Source of the DNA: Candidatus Promineifilum breve
GTDB lineage: Bacteria; Chloroflexota; Anaerolineae; Promineifilales; Promineifilaceae
Length of the DNA: 64,000 nucleotides
Reading direction: 5' to 3'
Assembly (NCBI RefSeq): GCF_900066015.1
Contig: NZ_LN890655.1
Span: 1 to 64,000, forward strand
Every line of letters begins with the position of its first letter. Position 1 is the first letter of the stretch. The translations under genes and the position numbers were made by a program. The notes under the pieces are model-generated. The model had not been told where the DNA came from. It saw only the letters and a program-made list of their open reading frames with translations, and made no database searches. Of the stretch, positions 18,278 to 26,788 are shown one piece after another.

Positions 18278-20329
18278 ATGTCCCGATCTCTTGCCAACAC
18301 CGGCCTGGCGACCCGCCTGGTTATCGCCCTGGTGGTGCTGATCATCCTGACCACACTCAGCGCCGGGGTGCCGGCCTTCCTGTTGGCCCGCCGCCAGTTG
18401 GAGACGCAAGCCTGGGCGCAGGTGGACGCCACGCGCCGGGCCACTGAATCCCTCTACGACGCCGCCCTCAGCCGCGTGGTTGACCTGACGGCGCTATTGG
18501 CCGAACGTCCCACGCTGCGCCGCCTCATGGCCGACAACGACCCGGCCGCCCTGCAATCCTACCTGCTGGCCTTCCGCGAGCAGAGTGATCTCGATTTCAT
18601 CCAGATTTGCGCTGAGTCCGGGGCCTTTGTAGCCGTGGGCGCGCCGGTCGATCTGTGCGCCGCCGTCGATGACGCCCTCGATGCGGGTGTGGTTTTCATC
18701 GAGGAAAGGCCGGCGCTGTTGGCCCGCCGGGTCATTCGCGGTGACGGCGGGCCGGAGGAATTGGGCGTCGTGGTGGCCGGGGTGCGCCTCGACGGTGAAT
18801 TCCTGGCCCAGTTGAGCGCCAACACCGGCGTCGATCAGTCGATCCTGGCCGAGGAAGGCGGCGCGATCGTCTCCACGCTGCCCGCTGGGCCAATCACCGC
18901 CGAACTCGTGCCAGAGGGCTGGGTCATCCGGGCCGGAGGGATGCCCTTCTTCGCCGCTCAGTTCCCTCTGCCCGGCCAGGGCAGTCGCCTCTACGCCGAG
19001 GTGGCCGTGCCTGTCGCCACGCTGATCGAGACCGAGCGTGTCGCGTTAACCATCCTCGTCGCCGGCAGCGCTCTGGTGGCCCTGGCCGGCGGTATCATCG
19101 GCGCGTGGTTCATTCGCCGCCTGACCGCCCCGCTGAGCGTCCTAACCCACACCGCCGAGCAGATCAGCGCCGGGCAACTGAGCGCCACCATCCCCCGCTT
19201 CGGCCAGCCGCCGGAGGTGGCGACGCTGTCGGCGGCGCTGGAGCGCAGCCAGGCCACGATGCTGGAAGCCCTCGTCGAGCGCTCCCAGGCCCGCGATTGG
19301 CTCATTGCCCTCATCCAGTCCGTCGTCGAAGGCGTCATCACCTTCGACACCCGCGGCCGGGTCACCTTTATGAGCCAGGGCGCGGAAATTATGACCGGCT
19401 GGACGCGTGATGAGGCCATCGGCCGGGCCATCAACGACCTGTTGCCCCCGGCCGACCCGCGCGAAGGCGAGACTTTCCTCGACCGCCTGCCCCCCGCCGG
19501 CGAAAAGCGCGAGATCGAGACCCTCACCCGCGCCGGCAAGAGTCTGGTGCTGGCCGCCACCGGCGCGCGCCTGGCCCCGCCCGGCAGCGACACGGTGCAG
19601 GTGGCCCTGGTGCTGCGCGACGTGACTGAGGAGCAGGCGCTGCGCAATCTGCGCTCCTTCTTCTTGGCTAATATCTCCCACGAGTTTCGCACGCCGTTGA
19701 GCACGCTCAATGCCTCGCTGGAGTTGCTGCTGGAAGAGGCCGACGACCTGTCGGCCGACGACATCCGCGAACTGCTGAAGCCGACCCATCTCAGCCTGCT
19801 CAGCCTGCAAACGTTGATCGATAACCTGTTGGAGAGCAGCAGCATCGAATCGGGCATGTTCGCCCTGCGGCGGCGGCCGGTGGCCCTCGACGCGATCATC
19901 GGCGACGCGCTGACCATCGTTCGGCCGCTGATTGAACGGCGGCGGCAGACCGTGGCCGTCACTGAGCCGGGCAGTCTGGCCCCCCCGGAAGTCGACCGCG
20001 CCCGACTGACTCAGGCGCTGGTCAATCTCCTATCGAACGCTTCCAAATATAGCCCCATCGGCAGCCCCATCGATTTGCAGGTGGAACAGCGGCCCGGCGG
20101 GCTACGGCTGGCCGTGGCCGACCGCGGGCCGGGCATTTCGGCCAATGACCGGGATAATCTCTTTCGCCGCTTCCGTCGCCTGCATGCCGAGGGGGATGAG
20201 CAGTATGGCATCGGTCTGGGGCTATATCTCACCAAGCGCATCGCCGAAGCCCACGGCGGCACGGTGGGCGTGGACAACCGGCCGGGCGGCGGCGCGGTGT
20301 TCTGGCTGGAGTTGCCAACCGGCCAGTGA
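18278..20329 (+). CDS. PhoR-like sensor histidine kinase with HAMP and PAS
   Basis: Encodes 683 aa. Order: TM1 (about 10-35), an extracytoplasmic sensor domain (about 40-245), TM2 (about 250-272), HAMP, PAS (about 345-450), HisKA with the phospho-acceptor in ISHEFRTPLS (about residue 468), and HATPase_c with N box NLLSNASKYSP, DRGPGIS and GIGLGLYLTK. It phosphorylates a partner regulator, most likely the product of the next gene. The position ahead of the pst genes suggests a phosphate-sensing role like PhoR, although the large external domain means another signal is possible. Confidence 0.9.
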   Translation: MSRSLANTGLATRLVIALVVLIILTTLSAGVPAFLLARRQLETQAWAQVDATRRATESLYDAALSRVVDLTALLAERPTLRRLMADNDPAALQSYLLAFREQSDLDFIQICAESGAFVAVGAPVDLCAAVDDALDAGVVFIEERPALLARRVIRGDGGPEELGVVVAGVRLDGEFLAQLSANTGVDQSILAEEGGAIVSTLPAGPITAELVPEGWVIRAGGMPFFAAQFPLPGQGSRLYAEVAVPVATLIETERVALTILVAGSALVALAGGIIGAWFIRRLTAPLSVLTHTAEQISAGQLSATIPRFGQPPEVATLSAALERSQATMLEALVERSQARDWLIALIQSVVEGVITFDTRGRVTFMSQGAEIMTGWTRDEAIGRAINDLLPPADPREGETFLDRLPPAGEKREIETLTRAGKSLVLAATGARLAPPGSDTVQVALVLRDVTEEQALRNLRSFFLANISHEFRTPLSTLNASLELLLEEADDLSADDIRELLKPTHLSLLSLQTLIDNLLESSSIESGMFALRRRPVALDAIIGDALTIVRPLIERRRQTVAVTEPGSLAPPEVDRARLTQALVNLLSNASKYSPIGSPIDLQVEQRPGGLRLAVADRGPGISANDRDNLFRRFRRLHAEGDEQYGIGLGLYLTKRIAEAHGGTVGVDNRPGGGAVFWLELPTGQ

Positions 20330-20347
20330 CGCACGACCGACGCGCTC

Positions 20348-20383
20348 TTCATTCGTAATTCGTAATTCGTAATTCGTAATTAC
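20348..20383. repeat. ATTCGTA heptamer array between kinase and regulator
   Basis: Four to five ATTCGTA units end at a TACAAT box 17 bases before the regulator start. The array separates the two-component pair, and the box may provide the regulator with its own -10 element. Confidence 0.8.
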
Positions 20384-20399
20384 TATACAATGGTACGTT

Positions 20400-21074
20400 A
20401 TGAAAGTGCTCCTCGTTGAAGATGATCTGGCCCTGTCCGACGTCGTCTCTTTTACTCTGCGGCGCGCGGGGTATGAGGTGACGGTGGCCTACGATGGGCT
20501 GGCCGCCCTGGAAGCGTTCGAGGCCACCGCGCCCGATTTGCTGCTGCTCGATCTGAATCTGCCGCGACTGGATGGGCTGGGCGTCTGCCGCCGGGTGCGA
20601 GCCGTCAGCGAGGCCCCGATCATCATCCTGAGCGTGCGCGGCGAGGACGAGGCCGTGGTGCGCGGCCTGGAGATGGGCGCCGACGACTACATGGTCAAGC
20701 CCTTCAGTCCGACCCAACTGGTGGCCCGCATCCGCGCCGTCACGCGCCGGGCCGGTGTGCAGGCCACGCCGGGCACGCTGGAGGCCGGTGGCCTTTCGCT
20801 TGACCGCTCGCGCGGCGAGGCCCGGCGCGGCGACCTGCCCCCCGTGCGGCTGACGACACTGGAAATGAAGCTGCTGGAAGCCCTCATGCGCGATCCCGGC
20901 CGGGTGCTGTCGGCCGACGCGCTCATCGCCGCCGTCTGGGGGCCGGAAGGCGGCGACCGCACCATGCTCAAACAACTGGTCTACCGCCTGCGGGCCAAGA
21001 TCGAGGACGACGCCACGCCGGCGGCCTTCATCGAAACCGTGCCGGGCATTGGTTATGCCTTTGGCGGCGGGTAG
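20400..21074 (+). CDS. OmpR/PhoB-family response regulator
   Basis: Encodes 224 aa. The receiver domain has acidic pocket EDD (about residues 8-10), phospho-accepting Asp in LLLLDLNLP (about 53), and Lys in DDYMVKPFS (about 102). The C-terminal winged helix has the typical [20 protein letters not shown] and VYRLRAKIE segments. It is the partner of the kinase upstream and a likely activator of the pst cluster through the direct repeats at 21213-21230 (inference). Confidence 0.92.
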   Translation: MKVLLVEDDLALSDVVSFTLRRAGYEVTVAYDGLAALEAFEATAPDLLLLDLNLPRLDGLGVCRRVRAVSEAPIIILSVRGEDEAVVRGLEMGADDYMVKPFSPTQLVARIRAVTRRAGVQATPGTLEAGGLSLDRSRGEARRGDLPPVRLTTLEMKLLEALMRDPGRVLSADALIAAVWGPEGGDRTMLKQLVYRLRAKIEDDATPAAFIETVPGIGYAFGGG

Positions 21075-21215
21075 GGGCAGGGGGCAGTGGGCGATCCGAC
21101 CGCCCACTGCCCCTGATTACTGATCTACTCGCCCAAAACCCGCCACCCGCCACCCGCCACCCGCCACTCGCTACCTGCTACCTGCTACCCGCTGCCCACT
21201 GCCCACTGTCCCCTG
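21064..21215. repeat. Long mixed heptamer array upstream of the Usp-pst cluster
   Basis: A first inverted block (GGGCAGTGGGCG and CGCCCACTGCCC) is followed by CGCCACC units that drift through CGCCACT, CGCTACC, TGCTACC and CGCTGCC to CACTGCC and CACTGTC. All are in 7-base phase from about 21129 to the end. The gradual change shows how units diverge within an array. Confidence 0.88.
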
Positions 21216-21230
21216 TTACCGCTTTGTTAC
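21213..21230 (+). promoter_or_regulatory. Possible Pho-box: 11-bp direct repeats
   Basis: CTGTTAC (21213-21219) and TTGTTAC (21224-21230) are direct repeats spaced 11 bp start to start, the spacing of PhoB/PhoP boxes. A third GTTAC lies at 21249-21253, 23 bases on. A TATCCT at 21264-21269 could be a -10 element 21 bp before the next start. The first repeat merges with the end of the heptamer array. Confidence 0.4.
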
Positions 21231-21289
21231 CGCCCGGCGACCGCCGCCGTTACCGGCGGCTGCTATCCTTCTGCTTATCAGGCGGCGCT

Positions 21290-22243
21290 ATGACCTTATA
21301 TTTTGATTTGAACGCATTGGCCGATTCGGCCGACCACAATCTGGCCGACAGCGATCTCTTGCGGCGCGTCGATCGACGGCTGGCGACTTATTACCTGGCC
21401 GTGCCGCTGGCCGGCGAGGACAACCGCGTCACCGTGGCGACGGCCTATCCCGACAACGTGGCCGCCCTGCGGGTGCTGGAGCGGCTGCTACAGGCCGCCG
21501 TCGTGCCCGTCAGCACCACCGAGGACGAAATGCAACAGGCCATCGCCCGCATCTACCCGGAGATCGCGCCGGGGGCGGGGGCGATCATGGTCTGGAGCGA
21601 CGACCCGGCCTGGACGGAGACGGTGACGGAGACGGCCAAAGCGTTCGGTCGGGTGGCCGGGCGACCGGTGGTCATCCTCGATTCGTCGGCCACGCTCGAT
21701 GAAGTGCTGGCCCGCGCGGGCTACGACTTCTCGCTGCTGGCCGCGCGGGTGTCGGATGAGGCGTCGCTGGCCCGGCTGGTGCGCCAATCGCCCGTGTCGC
21801 TGCTGCTGGTACGTGGCGAGTACGCCCCGGTCGACCGGGTGCTGGTGGCCTTGCGCGGCTTCGGCTCCGACCGCGAGACGCTCGATCGGGTTTTCCCGAT
21901 GGTGGCCCGCGACGGCGCCGATGCTACCGTGCTGCCGCTGTCGCGCTCCGGGGCCAGCCGGCTCAACGACCTGCTGGATGACCGCGCCCCGGCCCGTCGC
22001 CATTTGAATACCTTTATGCAAGACCTGGAGTGCCATCAGGCGCGGGTCGAGGTGCGCCTGAGCCAGGGCGACCCGGCTACGCAGATCGTCAACGAACTGG
22101 CCGCCGGCGAGTATGCCATGCTGGTCATGGCCGCCGAAGCGCAGGGCGCGTTCGTGTGGCAAGTGCTGTCGCGCATCGAGTGCGAGGGCGTATGGCCGGG
22201 GCGACCTGTACTGGTAGTGAAACCTCCGGTGCGGCTGGAGTAA
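21290..22243 (+). CDS. MshEN-UspA fusion protein
   Basis: Encodes 317 aa. The N-terminal 85 or so residues ([13 protein letters not shown]...[17 protein letters not shown]...) resemble the MshEN/T2SE N-terminal domain, known in some proteins to bind cyclic di-GMP. The rest resembles universal stress protein domains ([40 protein letters not shown]). ATG 21290 is chosen over an upstream start because the earlier codons lie in the regulatory region. The location directly before pstS suggests a link to the phosphate response. The domain reading is moderately sure; the role is unknown. Confidence 0.65.
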   Translation: MTLYFDLNALADSADHNLADSDLLRRVDRRLATYYLAVPLAGEDNRVTVATAYPDNVAALRVLERLLQAAVVPVSTTEDEMQQAIARIYPEIAPGAGAIMVWSDDPAWTETVTETAKAFGRVAGRPVVILDSSATLDEVLARAGYDFSLLAARVSDEASLARLVRQSPVSLLLVRGEYAPVDRVLVALRGFGSDRETLDRVFPMVARDGADATVLPLSRSGASRLNDLLDDRAPARRHLNTFMQDLECHQARVEVRLSQGDPATQIVNELAAGEYAMLVMAAEAQGAFVWQVLSRIECEGVWPGRPVLVVKPPVRLE

Positions 22244-22270
22244 TTAGGAATTACGAATTAGGAATTAGGA
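22242..22270. repeat. AATTAGG heptamer array before pstS
   Basis: AATTAGG, AATTACG, AATTAGG, AATTAGG in phase, beginning at the stop codon of the UspA-like gene and ending 15 bases before pstS. Confidence 0.85.
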
Positions 22271-22284
22271 GAAGAGTCGATTCC

Positions 22285-23298
22285 ATGTCACGTTTAATGA
22301 AACTATTCACAATGATTGCTTTGGTCATGCTGGCGGCCCTGCTGGTGGCCTGTGGCGGCGCGGCCGAACCGGCGGCGCAGAACGGAGCCGAAGAGGCCGC
22401 CGCTCAGACGGGCGCCGAAACTGAGGCCGAGGAGCGCACCATTGCCGTCTCCGGCGCGTTCGCCCTGTTCCCGATGATGACGGTCTGGGCCGAGCAATAC
22501 ACGGCACTGCACCCCAATATCACCTTCGATGTGCAGGGCGGCGGCGCGGGCAAGGGCATGACCGACGTGTTGGCCGGGGCGGTCGACATCGCCATGGTGT
22601 CACGCGAACTGAAGCCGGAAGAGATCGACCAGGGCGCGTTTGGCGTGCCCGTCACCATCGATGCCGTGGTCGCCACGGTCAACGCCGACAACCCCTATCT
22701 CGACCAGATTCTGGCCCACGGCCTGACGCCCGAAGCGGCGGCGGCCATCTGGATGAGCCGGACGACGACCACCTGGGGCCAACTGCTGGGCACGGACGCC
22801 ACGGAGGCTATCACCGTCTACACCCGCTCCGACGCCGCCGGGGCGGCCGAGGTGTGGGCCAAGTACATGGGTGGCTCGGTGCAGGAAGACCTGATGGGCA
22901 CGGCCGTCAACGGCGACCCTGGTCTGGCCGAGGCTGTCCGCCAGGACGCGCTGGGCATCGGCTTCAACAATATCGGCTTTGCCTATAACCTGGAGACCGG
23001 CGGCCAACTGGATGGCCTGCGGGTCGTCCCGCTCGACCTGAACGGCGACGGAACCATCAGCGCGGACGAGGATTTCTACGCCACCAAGGACGCGATGACC
23101 GCGGCCATCGCAGCCCGGCTCTACCCGTTCCCGCCCGCTCGCGAGCTATATCTGGTGACCAAAGGCGAGCCGGATGCAGCCATCGTTGACCTGTACCGCT
23201 GGATTCTGACCGATGGGCAAGCCCTGGTGGGCGACGCCGGCTTCGTGACCCTCAGCCCCGACCGGCTGACCGAGGCCCAGGCACTCATCGGCGAATAG
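22285..23298 (+). CDS. pstS: Phosphate ABC transporter substrate-binding lipoprotein PstS
   Basis: Encodes 337 aa. A lipoprotein signal peptide ends at the lipobox LLVAC (Cys at about residue 22), so the protein is membrane-anchored outside the cytoplasm. The mature part has the PBP-like fold of phosphate-binding proteins ([53 protein letters not shown]). It delivers phosphate to PstCA. A 15-bp hairpin follows before pstC. Confidence 0.9.
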   Translation: MSRLMKLFTMIALVMLAALLVACGGAAEPAAQNGAEEAAAQTGAETEAEERTIAVSGAFALFPMMTVWAEQYTALHPNITFDVQGGGAGKGMTDVLAGAVDIAMVSRELKPEEIDQGAFGVPVTIDAVVATVNADNPYLDQILAHGLTPEAAAAIWMSRTTTTWGQLLGTDATEAITVYTRSDAAGAAEVWAKYMGGSVQEDLMGTAVNGDPGLAEAVRQDALGIGFNNIGFAYNLETGGQLDGLRVVPLDLNGDGTISADEDFYATKDAMTAAIAARLYPFPPARELYLVTKGEPDAAIVDLYRWILTDGQALVGDAGFVTLSPDRLTEAQALIGE

Positions 23299-23355
23299 CG
23301 AAGCCAAAGGGAGTAATGGTTACTACACATTCGCAGCCGTAAGGGAAGTGAACCA

Positions 23356-23396
23356 AAGCTCGAATGGCCGGTTAATCAAATCGGCCATTCGAGCTT
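23356..23396 (+). terminator. Intercistronic hairpin between pstS and pstC
   Basis: AAGCTCGAATGGCCG (23356-23370) and CGGCCATTCGAGCTT (23382-23396) are a perfect 15-bp inverted repeat with an 11-base loop and no T-run. Such a hairpin would partly stop or protect transcripts, so that the binding protein is made in excess over the permease. Confidence 0.6.
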
Positions 23397-23425
23397 ACCC
23401 GCGTGTGCGCCCGTCCGTGACACGC

Positions 23426-24481
23426 ATGGAGAAACTGATGGAAATATCAAGGCCGGATAAACTGAACCTCAACCCGCCCGATAGCGCGGCGGCTTTTCCG
23501 GGTAAACCCGTCCCCACGCGAGAAAAGGCCGGCCCCGTCGCCCCTCGCGGCCGTGGGGCGGCCCGCGCGCTGAAGAACAACGTGGCTCGTCGCGTGCTGT
23601 TTACCGCCGCCGTGCTGCTCATTCTGTTGCTGGTGCTCATTGGCGTGGTCCTGGTGCGCGAGGCGCTGCCCATCCTGCGCGTGACTTCGCTCATCGACAT
23701 TTTGACCTCGCAGAACTGGCATCCGACACAAATGGCGTTCGGCCTGTTGCCGTTCATCGCCGGCAGCTTCATCGTCACCGTCTTTGCCATGCTGCTGGGC
23801 GTGGCCCCGGCCGTGCTCAGCGGCATCTACCTGGCCGAATATACCTCGGCCCGGCGGCGGACGATGGTCAAGCCCGTGGTCGACTTGCTGGCGGGCATTC
23901 CGTCGGTGGTTTATGGTCTGTGGGGTGTGCTGTTCGTCGTCCCGCTCATACGCGAGGTGATCGCCCCGACGTTGGATAGCGCCCTAGGCGCGCGCTTCCC
24001 TCTGTTCGCCGCCACCAACCCCAGCGGCTACAGCGTGCTGGCCGGGGCCATCGTGCTGGCGATCATGGTCTTCCCGCTCATCGTGGCCGTCACCGACGAA
24101 GTGCTGCGCAACATCCCGGCCCAATTGCGGGAGTCGGCGCTGGCGTTGGGGGCCACGCGCTGGGAGACGACCTGGCTGGTGGTGCGTCGCGCCGGTCTGC
24201 CGGGCATCGCCGCGTCCATCGTGCTGGCCTTCTCGCGCGCCTTTGGCGAGACGCTGGCCATTATGATGGTCATCGGCAACACGCCTCAAATCCCGCGCTC
24301 CATCTTCGACGCGGCCTATCCGCTGCCGGCGCTCATCGCCAATGCCTATAGCGAGATGATGTCCGTGCCGCTCTACCAGTCGGCGCTGATGCTGGCGGCG
24401 CTTGTCTTGCTGGTCATCGTTTTGATGTTCAATATCGTGGCGCGGCGAGTCATTTGCCGCCTGGGAGCGGGGTGCGCGTAA
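23426..24481 (+). CDS. pstC: Phosphate ABC transporter permease PstC
   Basis: Encodes 351 aa with a hydrophilic N-terminus of about 50 residues followed by six or so membrane segments. The binding-protein-dependent permease loop is visible in [19 protein letters not shown]. Together with PstA it forms the channel. ATG 23426 is preferred over 23348, because the earlier start would translate through the 15-bp hairpin; ATG 23438 is also possible. Its stop shares a base with the pstA start (TAATG). Confidence 0.9.
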   Translation: MEKLMEISRPDKLNLNPPDSAAAFPGKPVPTREKAGPVAPRGRGAARALKNNVARRVLFTAAVLLILLLVLIGVVLVREALPILRVTSLIDILTSQNWHPTQMAFGLLPFIAGSFIVTVFAMLLGVAPAVLSGIYLAEYTSARRRTMVKPVVDLLAGIPSVVYGLWGVLFVVPLIREVIAPTLDSALGARFPLFAATNPSGYSVLAGAIVLAIMVFPLIVAVTDEVLRNIPAQLRESALALGATRWETTWLVVRRAGLPGIAASIVLAFSRAFGETLAIMMVIGNTPQIPRSIFDAAYPLPALIANAYSEMMSVPLYQSALMLAALVLLVIVLMFNIVARRVICRLGAGCA

Positions 24482-25335
24482 TGAAACACAACCAGAGACG
24501 CAAATTAATCGATAAATCAATGCGCTGGGTGCTGCGTTCGGCCATCGGCGGCGCGGCGGCCGTGCTCTTGCTCATTTTGGGCGTCATCACCTGGCGCGGG
24601 CTGCCCGGCCTAAGCTGGGAGATGATCAGCCAACCGCCGGAGGGCAGCTTCTATCTGGGCGGCGGCGGCGGCGTGCTCAACGCCATTCTCGGCTCGCTGC
24701 TGCTGGCGACCGGGGCCACCATTCTGGCGAGTATCATCGCTGTGCCGGTGGTGCTCTACATCCACACCTACGCCGGGCGCAGCCGCCTGGCGAACTGGTT
24801 GCGGCTGGCCCTGGACGTGATGTGGGGCATCCCCAGCATCGTCTATGGCGCGTTCGGCTTTTCGCTGATGCTGATGATGGGTGTGCGCGCCTCGCTGCTG
24901 GCCGGCATCGTCACCGTGGCCTTCGTGGCTCTGCCCATCCTGGCCCGCACCTTTGACGAAGTGCTGATGCTGGTGCCCAAGGAGTTGCGCGAATCGACCC
25001 TATCGCTGGGCACGACGCGGCTGGAGATGTTGGGCATGTTGCTGCGCCAGACGATGCCCGGCCTGCTGACGGCCATTTTGCTGGCCTTCGGCCGGGCCAT
25101 CGGCGACGGGGCCGCGCCCATGTTCACCGCCGGCTATACCGACCGGCTGCCGGGCGGCCTGGGCCAGCCGGTGGCGACGCTGCCGCTGTCGATCTTCTTC
25201 CAACTCAGCGCGCCCTTCCAAAGCGTGCAGACCCGCGCCTATGCCTCGGCGCTCATCCTGACTTTCATCATTTTGACCATCAGCTTCCTGGCGCAATATA
25301 CGTCGCGCAAGCTGGGGCGGAATGTCATCCGTTAA
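24481..25335 (+). CDS. pstA: Phosphate ABC transporter permease PstA
   Basis: Encodes 284 aa with about six membrane segments. The coupling loop [19 protein letters not shown] marks the BPD_transp_1 family, and [18 protein letters not shown] is typical of PstA. It overlaps the pstC stop by one base, so it is translationally coupled, and is followed 14 bp later by pstB. Confidence 0.92.
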   Translation: MKHNQRRKLIDKSMRWVLRSAIGGAAAVLLLILGVITWRGLPGLSWEMISQPPEGSFYLGGGGGVLNAILGSLLLATGATILASIIAVPVVLYIHTYAGRSRLANWLRLALDVMWGIPSIVYGAFGFSLMLMMGVRASLLAGIVTVAFVALPILARTFDEVLMLVPKELRESTLSLGTTRLEMLGMLLRQTMPGLLTAILLAFGRAIGDGAAPMFTAGYTDRLPGGLGQPVATLPLSIFFQLSAPFQSVQTRAYASALILTFIILTISFLAQYTSRKLGRNVIR

Positions 25336-25349
25336 AGAGAAGAACTATC

Positions 25350-26102
25350 ATGCAACAATCACTCGCCGCGCGAAACCTGAACGTGTGGTATGGGCAGCAA
25401 CATGCCCTGAAGAACATCAACATCGACCTGCCCATCCGCGAGATCACGGCCATCATTGGCCCGTCGGGCTGTGGCAAATCGACCTTTCTGAAGAGCCTCA
25501 ACCGGCTACTGGAACTCAACGAGGCCGTCCGCGTGGAAGGCGAAGTGCTGCTGGACGGCGAAAACATCTACGGGCCGGGCGTGGACGTTACGGACGTGCG
25601 CACCCGGATCGGGATGCTGGCCCAGAAGCCCTTCCCGCTGCCCATGTCGATCTATGACAACGTGGCCTACGGTATGCGCGTCCATGGGATGCAAAACGGC
25701 CGCATGGCCGAGGGCGTGGAGAAGGCTTTGCAGGCCGTGGGACTTTGGAGCGAAGTGGCCGAACGGCTAAAGGCGCCGGCCACCGGACTATCGGGCGGCC
25801 AGCAGCAGCGGCTATGCCTGGCGCGGGCCATCGCCGTGGAGCCGGAAATCCTGCTGTGCGACGAATCGACGGCCTCGCTCGACCCCATCGCCGCGCAAGG
25901 CATCGAGTCGCTGTTGTTGGAGTTGCGCGGCCGCTATACGCTGGTCATCGTCACCCACAACATCGCCCAGGCGCGGCGTCTGGCCGACTACGTGATGTTC
26001 ATGTGGCTGGGCGAACTAGTGGAGCATGGCCCGGCGCAGACTTTCTTCAATGAGCCGAAAGAGACGCTGACGCAGGAGTATCTGGCGCGGCGAATTGGGT
26101 AG
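25350..26102 (+). CDS. pstB: Phosphate ABC transporter ATP-binding protein PstB
   Basis: Encodes 250 aa. Walker [10 protein letters not shown] (about residue 35), ABC signature [14 protein letters not shown] (about 148), Walker [14 protein letters not shown] and H-loop VIVTHN are all intact. It powers phosphate uptake with PstC and PstA. PhoU, usually next, is absent; a hairpin terminator follows instead. Confidence 0.93.
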   Translation: MQQSLAARNLNVWYGQQHALKNINIDLPIREITAIIGPSGCGKSTFLKSLNRLLELNEAVRVEGEVLLDGENIYGPGVDVTDVRTRIGMLAQKPFPLPMSIYDNVAYGMRVHGMQNGRMAEGVEKALQAVGLWSEVAERLKAPATGLSGGQQQRLCLARAIAVEPEILLCDESTASLDPIAAQGIESLLLELRGRYTLVIVTHNIAQARRLADYVMFMWLGELVEHGPAQTFFNEPKETLTQEYLARRIG

Positions 26103-26137
26103 GCGCGGTGGGGGACGCCGACCGTGGATGACCAACC

Positions 26138-26168
26138 ACAGGCAAGTGATACTATTTCACTTGCCTGT
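26138..26168. terminator. Hairpin terminator after pstB
   Basis: ACAGGCAAGTGA (26138-26149) and TCACTTGCCTGT (26157-26168) form a perfect 12-bp stem with a 7-base loop. It lies between pstB and the convergent minus-strand gene ending at 26185, so it could stop both. Confidence 0.7.
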
Positions 26169-26184
26169 CGTCGATCATTTGAAT

Positions 26185-26460
26185 CTAAGGCTGGATGTCC
26201 AGTTGTTCTTGCAGGCGAGGCAAAAGCTCGCCGAGATGGTGAGACAGGTGTTCCAGGGCGATGGTCAAATCGGCTGCGGTATCGCGGGCCTGATCGCGGT
26301 CGCTATGGTAGGCATTGTTGCGCAGCACCGTCAATAGCTCCAGCACATTCTCAGCCTCTTCCTCGATTTCGGAAAAGTGCATCGCCAGAAGGCTATTATC
26401 CTCTTCAAAGCCCACGGTACTCACCACGGCCGGCCAAATGGTTTCGGTAATAGTCGTCAT
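26185..26460 (-). CDS. Hypothetical helical protein, 91 aa
   Basis: Begins MTTITETIWPAVVSTVGFEE. It is acidic and mostly helical, with no membrane segment and no recognised motif. Its ATG overlaps the stop of the upstream 70-residue gene in an ATGA arrangement, so the two are co-translated. It lies next to pstB, where phoU would usually be, but is far too short and shows no PhoU repeat. Function unknown. Confidence 0.7.
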   Translation of the reverse strand: MTTITETIWPAVVSTVGFEEDNSLLAMHFSEIEEEAENVLELLTVLRNNAYHSDRDQARDTAADLTIALEHLSHHLGELLPRLQEQLDIQP

Positions 26461-26669
26461 GATCGTCTTTTCCCTCGTTTCCGCTGACGTGAAAGGCGTT
26501 GTTCTAGGCGGTCGAGCCGTTCAGAAAAGGCCTTTAACTCCTTTTGCCAGTGCAGAATCAAAGTGTCGTCCGGCTCGGCCTTAATGCGTTCTTCGGCGAT
26601 CTTTTGAAGATGTCCGGCAATCTGCAATCGCAAACCTTGAATGGCGCGTCGCGTCGGTCGATTACCCAT
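26457..26669 (-). CDS. Hypothetical basic coiled-coil protein, 70 aa
   Basis: Starts MGNRPTRRAIQGLRLQIAGH and ends in an Arg/Lys-rich tail (SRQRKRGKRRS). The centre is amphipathic helix. A TATACT box at 26680-26685 on this strand could be its -10 element, giving a very short leader. It is first in a two-gene operon with the 91-residue protein, and the basic tail suggests nucleic-acid or partner binding. Function unknown. Confidence 0.7.
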   Translation of the reverse strand: MGNRPTRRAIQGLRLQIAGHLQKIAEERIKAEPDDTLILHWQKELKAFSERLDRLEQRLSRQRKRGKRRS

Positions 26670-26788
26670 AGCAGAGCATAGTATACTACACCGGATTATG
26701 TTCTAACAGCGTAAATCCGCGAAAACCTGGGTCATACGCGTTCTATCATAAGGCCAGGTGACTGGGTTAACTGTTTTCAGCCAACGCA

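Noticed and set aside
23348-23425. Upstream start for pstC
   Set aside because: It would translate through a perfect 15-bp hairpin and adds residues unlike PstC.
26185-26669. phoU replacement next to pstB
   Set aside because: The two proteins are too short and lack the paired helical metal-binding repeats of PhoU; they are also on the opposite strand.
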